Part shown: positions 13,809 to 14,916 of the stretch, one piece after another
Position numbering within the stretch: the stretch's first letter is position 1
How the letters are laid out: the number at the start of each line of letters is the position of its first letter
DNA from: Pseudolabrys sp.
GTDB taxonomy: Bacteria; Pseudomonadota; Alphaproteobacteria; Rhizobiales; Xanthobacteraceae
Length of the DNA: 14,916 nt
Assembly: GCA_029945495.1 (NCBI GenBank)
Contig: JAQSCR010000436.1
Span: 1 to 14,916 of the forward strand
Reading direction: 5' to 3'
Made by a program: the position numbers and the translations under genes
Notes under the pieces: generated by a model
Told to the model about the DNA's origin: nothing
The model's input: only the letters and a program-made list of their open reading frames with translations
Database searches by the model: none

Positions 13809-14867
13809 GTGAGCGTCACCACTAAGACCAATACCGGTAATTTTTTCGAGGATTTCAGGCTCGGCCAGCAGATCCGCCACGCCACGCCGCGCACCGTCAC
13901 GCTTGGCGACGTCGCGCTCTACAACGGCCTGTTTGGCGCGCGCTTTGCCGTGCAGTCGTCCGACGCTTTTGCCGCTGCGCTCGGCTATCCGCGCTCGCCG
14001 ATCGACGACCTGCTGGTGTTCCACATCGTCTTCGGCAAGACCGTGCCGGACATCTCGCTCAACGCGGTCGCCAATCTCGGCTATGCCGACTGTCATTTTC
14101 TTAAACCCGTCTATCCCGGCGACACGCTCAATGCCGTGTCCGAAGTCATCGGCCTGAAGGAAAATTCCAACAAGAAGACCGGCATCGTCTATGTGCGCTC
14201 GCGCGGGTTCGACCAGACCGGCGCAACGGTTCTGGATTACGCGCGCTGGGTGATGGTGAAGAAGCGCGACGAGAATGCTCCGACGCCGGAAGAGCTGGTG
14301 CCGACCTTGCCGGCCAGCGTTCCCGCCTCCGCGCTCGGCAAAGGCTGCCCGAAAATCAATAGCGCGGCCTACGACACCGTGCTCGCCGGCAGTCCGCATC
14401 GCTTCGGCGACTACAAGGCCGGCGAGAAAATCGACCATCTGGTCGGCATCACCGTCGAGGACGCCGAGCACATGATCGCGACGCGGCTTTATCAGAACAC
14501 CGCGCGCATTCACTTCGACCATTTTACCGAAAGCAAAGGCCGCTTCGGCCATCGCCTGATCTATGGCGGCCACGCGATTTCATTGGCGCGGGCGCTGTCG
14601 TTCAACGGCCTCGGCAACGCCTTTCACGTCGCCGCGATCAATGGCGGACGGCACGTATCGCCGTTGTTTGCCGGCCTCACCGTGTTCGCCTGGAGTGAGG
14701 TGCTGGAGACGGCGGAGGTGCCGGGCCGCTCGGATGTCGGCGCGCTGCGCCTGCGCACCGTCGCCACCAAGGACAAGCCGTGCGACGACTTTCCCTACAA
14801 GATCGGCAAGGAATACGACCCGGCGGTCATTCTCGATCTGGATTACTGGGTGCTGATGCCCCGCTAG
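13809..14867 (+). CDS. Mesaconyl-CoA hydratase-like MaoC dehydratase
   Basis: This is a 352-residue double-hotdog MaoC protein. The N-terminal domain (about 10-150) has GNFFEDFRLGQQIRHATPRTVT and the hotdog signature KPVYPGDTLNAVSEV (99-113). The C-terminal domain (about 200-345) has RIHFDHFTESKGRFGHRLIYGGHAIS. Length and motifs match, from memory, Rhodobacter mesaconyl-CoA (beta-methylmalyl-CoA) hydratase, which converts mesaconyl-CoA to beta-methylmalyl-CoA in the ethylmalonyl-CoA pathway. The Mcl2-like gene at 1772 supports this. The start is GTG at 13809 with AAGGAG nine bases upstream. The gene is divergent from the cytochrome b gene, and the gap of 179 bases should hold both promoters. 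Its TAG stop overlaps the first base of a palindromic repeat. Confidence 0.9.
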   Translation: MSVTTKTNTGNFFEDFRLGQQIRHATPRTVTLGDVALYNGLFGARFAVQSSDAFAAALGYPRSPIDDLLVFHIVFGKTVPDISLNAVANLGYADCHFLKPVYPGDTLNAVSEVIGLKENSNKKTGIVYVRSRGFDQTGATVLDYARWVMVKKRDENAPTPEELVPTLPASVPASALGKGCPKINSAAYDTVLAGSPHRFGDYKAGEKIDHLVGITVEDAEHMIATRLYQNTARIHFDHFTESKGRFGHRLIYGGHAISLARALSFNGLGNAFHVAAINGGRHVSPLFAGLTVFAWSEVLETAEVPGRSDVGALRLRTVATKDKPCDDFPYKIGKEYDPAVILDLDYWVLMPR

Positions 14868-14907
14868 TCATTCCGGGGCGCGCCGTAGGCGCGAACCCGG
14901 AATCCAG
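14867..14907. repeat. REP-like palindromic repeat, copy D
   Basis: The outer arms ATTCCGGG/CCCGGAAT surround an inner CGCGCC/GGCGCG stem with a GTA loop. The ends are the same as copy A. Its first G is the last base of the mesaconyl-CoA hydratase stop codon. Only 9 bases follow before the window ends, so a paired partner outside the window cannot be excluded. Confidence 0.85.
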
Positions 14908-14916
14908 ACGAATATT

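Noticed and set aside
13656..14573. A 305-codon minus-strand open frame opposite the MaoC gene
   Set aside because: It is the antisense of a clear two-hotdog hydratase and has no motifs of its own.
1..14916. CRISPR array, insertion sequence, integrase, tRNA or attachment site
   Set aside because: No evenly spaced direct repeats, transposase-like proteins or tRNA-like clover-leaf sequence were seen. The only repeats are the short REP-like palindromes.

Overview
The window is GC-rich and densely coded, and looks like the chromosome of an alphaproteobacterium of the order Hyphomicrobiales (Rhizobiales), in the Bradyrhizobium/Rhodopseudomonas/Pseudolabrys range. This rests on codon usage, on the family content (bactofilin, Mcl2-type CoA-ester lyase, mesaconyl-CoA hydratase, SorAB), and on short palindromes with GTCATTCCGGG/CCCGGAATCCAG ends that are common intergenic repeats in this group. 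The placement is an inference, not a database result. I see no rRNA, tRNA, CRISPR array, transposase or phage gene.

Layout. (1) 1-525: 3' end of leuD, followed by a palindromic repeat. (2) 604-1665: a small DUF6494-like gene (-) divergent from a bactofilin gene (+). (3) 1772-4433, minus strand: a CitE-like (3S)-malyl-CoA thioesterase/lyase and a large polytopic membrane protein resembling GT-C glycosyltransferases. (4) 4664-6457: beta-carbonic anhydrase (+) convergent with asd (-), sharing a perfect 11-bp hairpin. (5) 6614-10344, plus strand: a membrane-anchored four-cysteine protein of unknown function, an ECF sigma factor, its overlapping membrane anti-sigma factor, then a SorA-type sulfite dehydrogenase and its SorB-type cytochrome c, closed by a strong terminator. 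(6) 10525-10887: a small secreted protein of unknown function, then a bidirectional terminator and two inverted palindromic repeats. (7) 11049-12158: leuB (-). (8) 12231-13629 (-): a b-type cytochrome and a second sulfite-oxidase-fold molybdoenzyme with a Tat signal and a lipobox. (9) 13809-14867 (+): a two-hotdog MaoC dehydratase of the mesaconyl-CoA hydratase type, with another palindromic repeat touching its stop codon.

How the genes fit together. leuD and leuB serve leucine synthesis, and asd serves the aspartate-family amino acids. The Mcl2-like and Mch-like genes suggest the ethylmalonyl-CoA pathway for C2 assimilation. Carbonic anhydrase supplies bicarbonate, which carboxylases of that pathway can use. 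The most notable block is the sigma/anti-sigma/sorAB module. It looks like a self-contained sulfite-detoxification or sulfite-respiration unit, with a candidate ECF promoter (GGAAT, 17 bp, CGTT) and two tandem inverted repeats in front of sorA. A second molybdoenzyme/cytochrome pair of the same fold lies less than 2 kb beyond the end of sorB, with only the small secreted gene and leuB in between.
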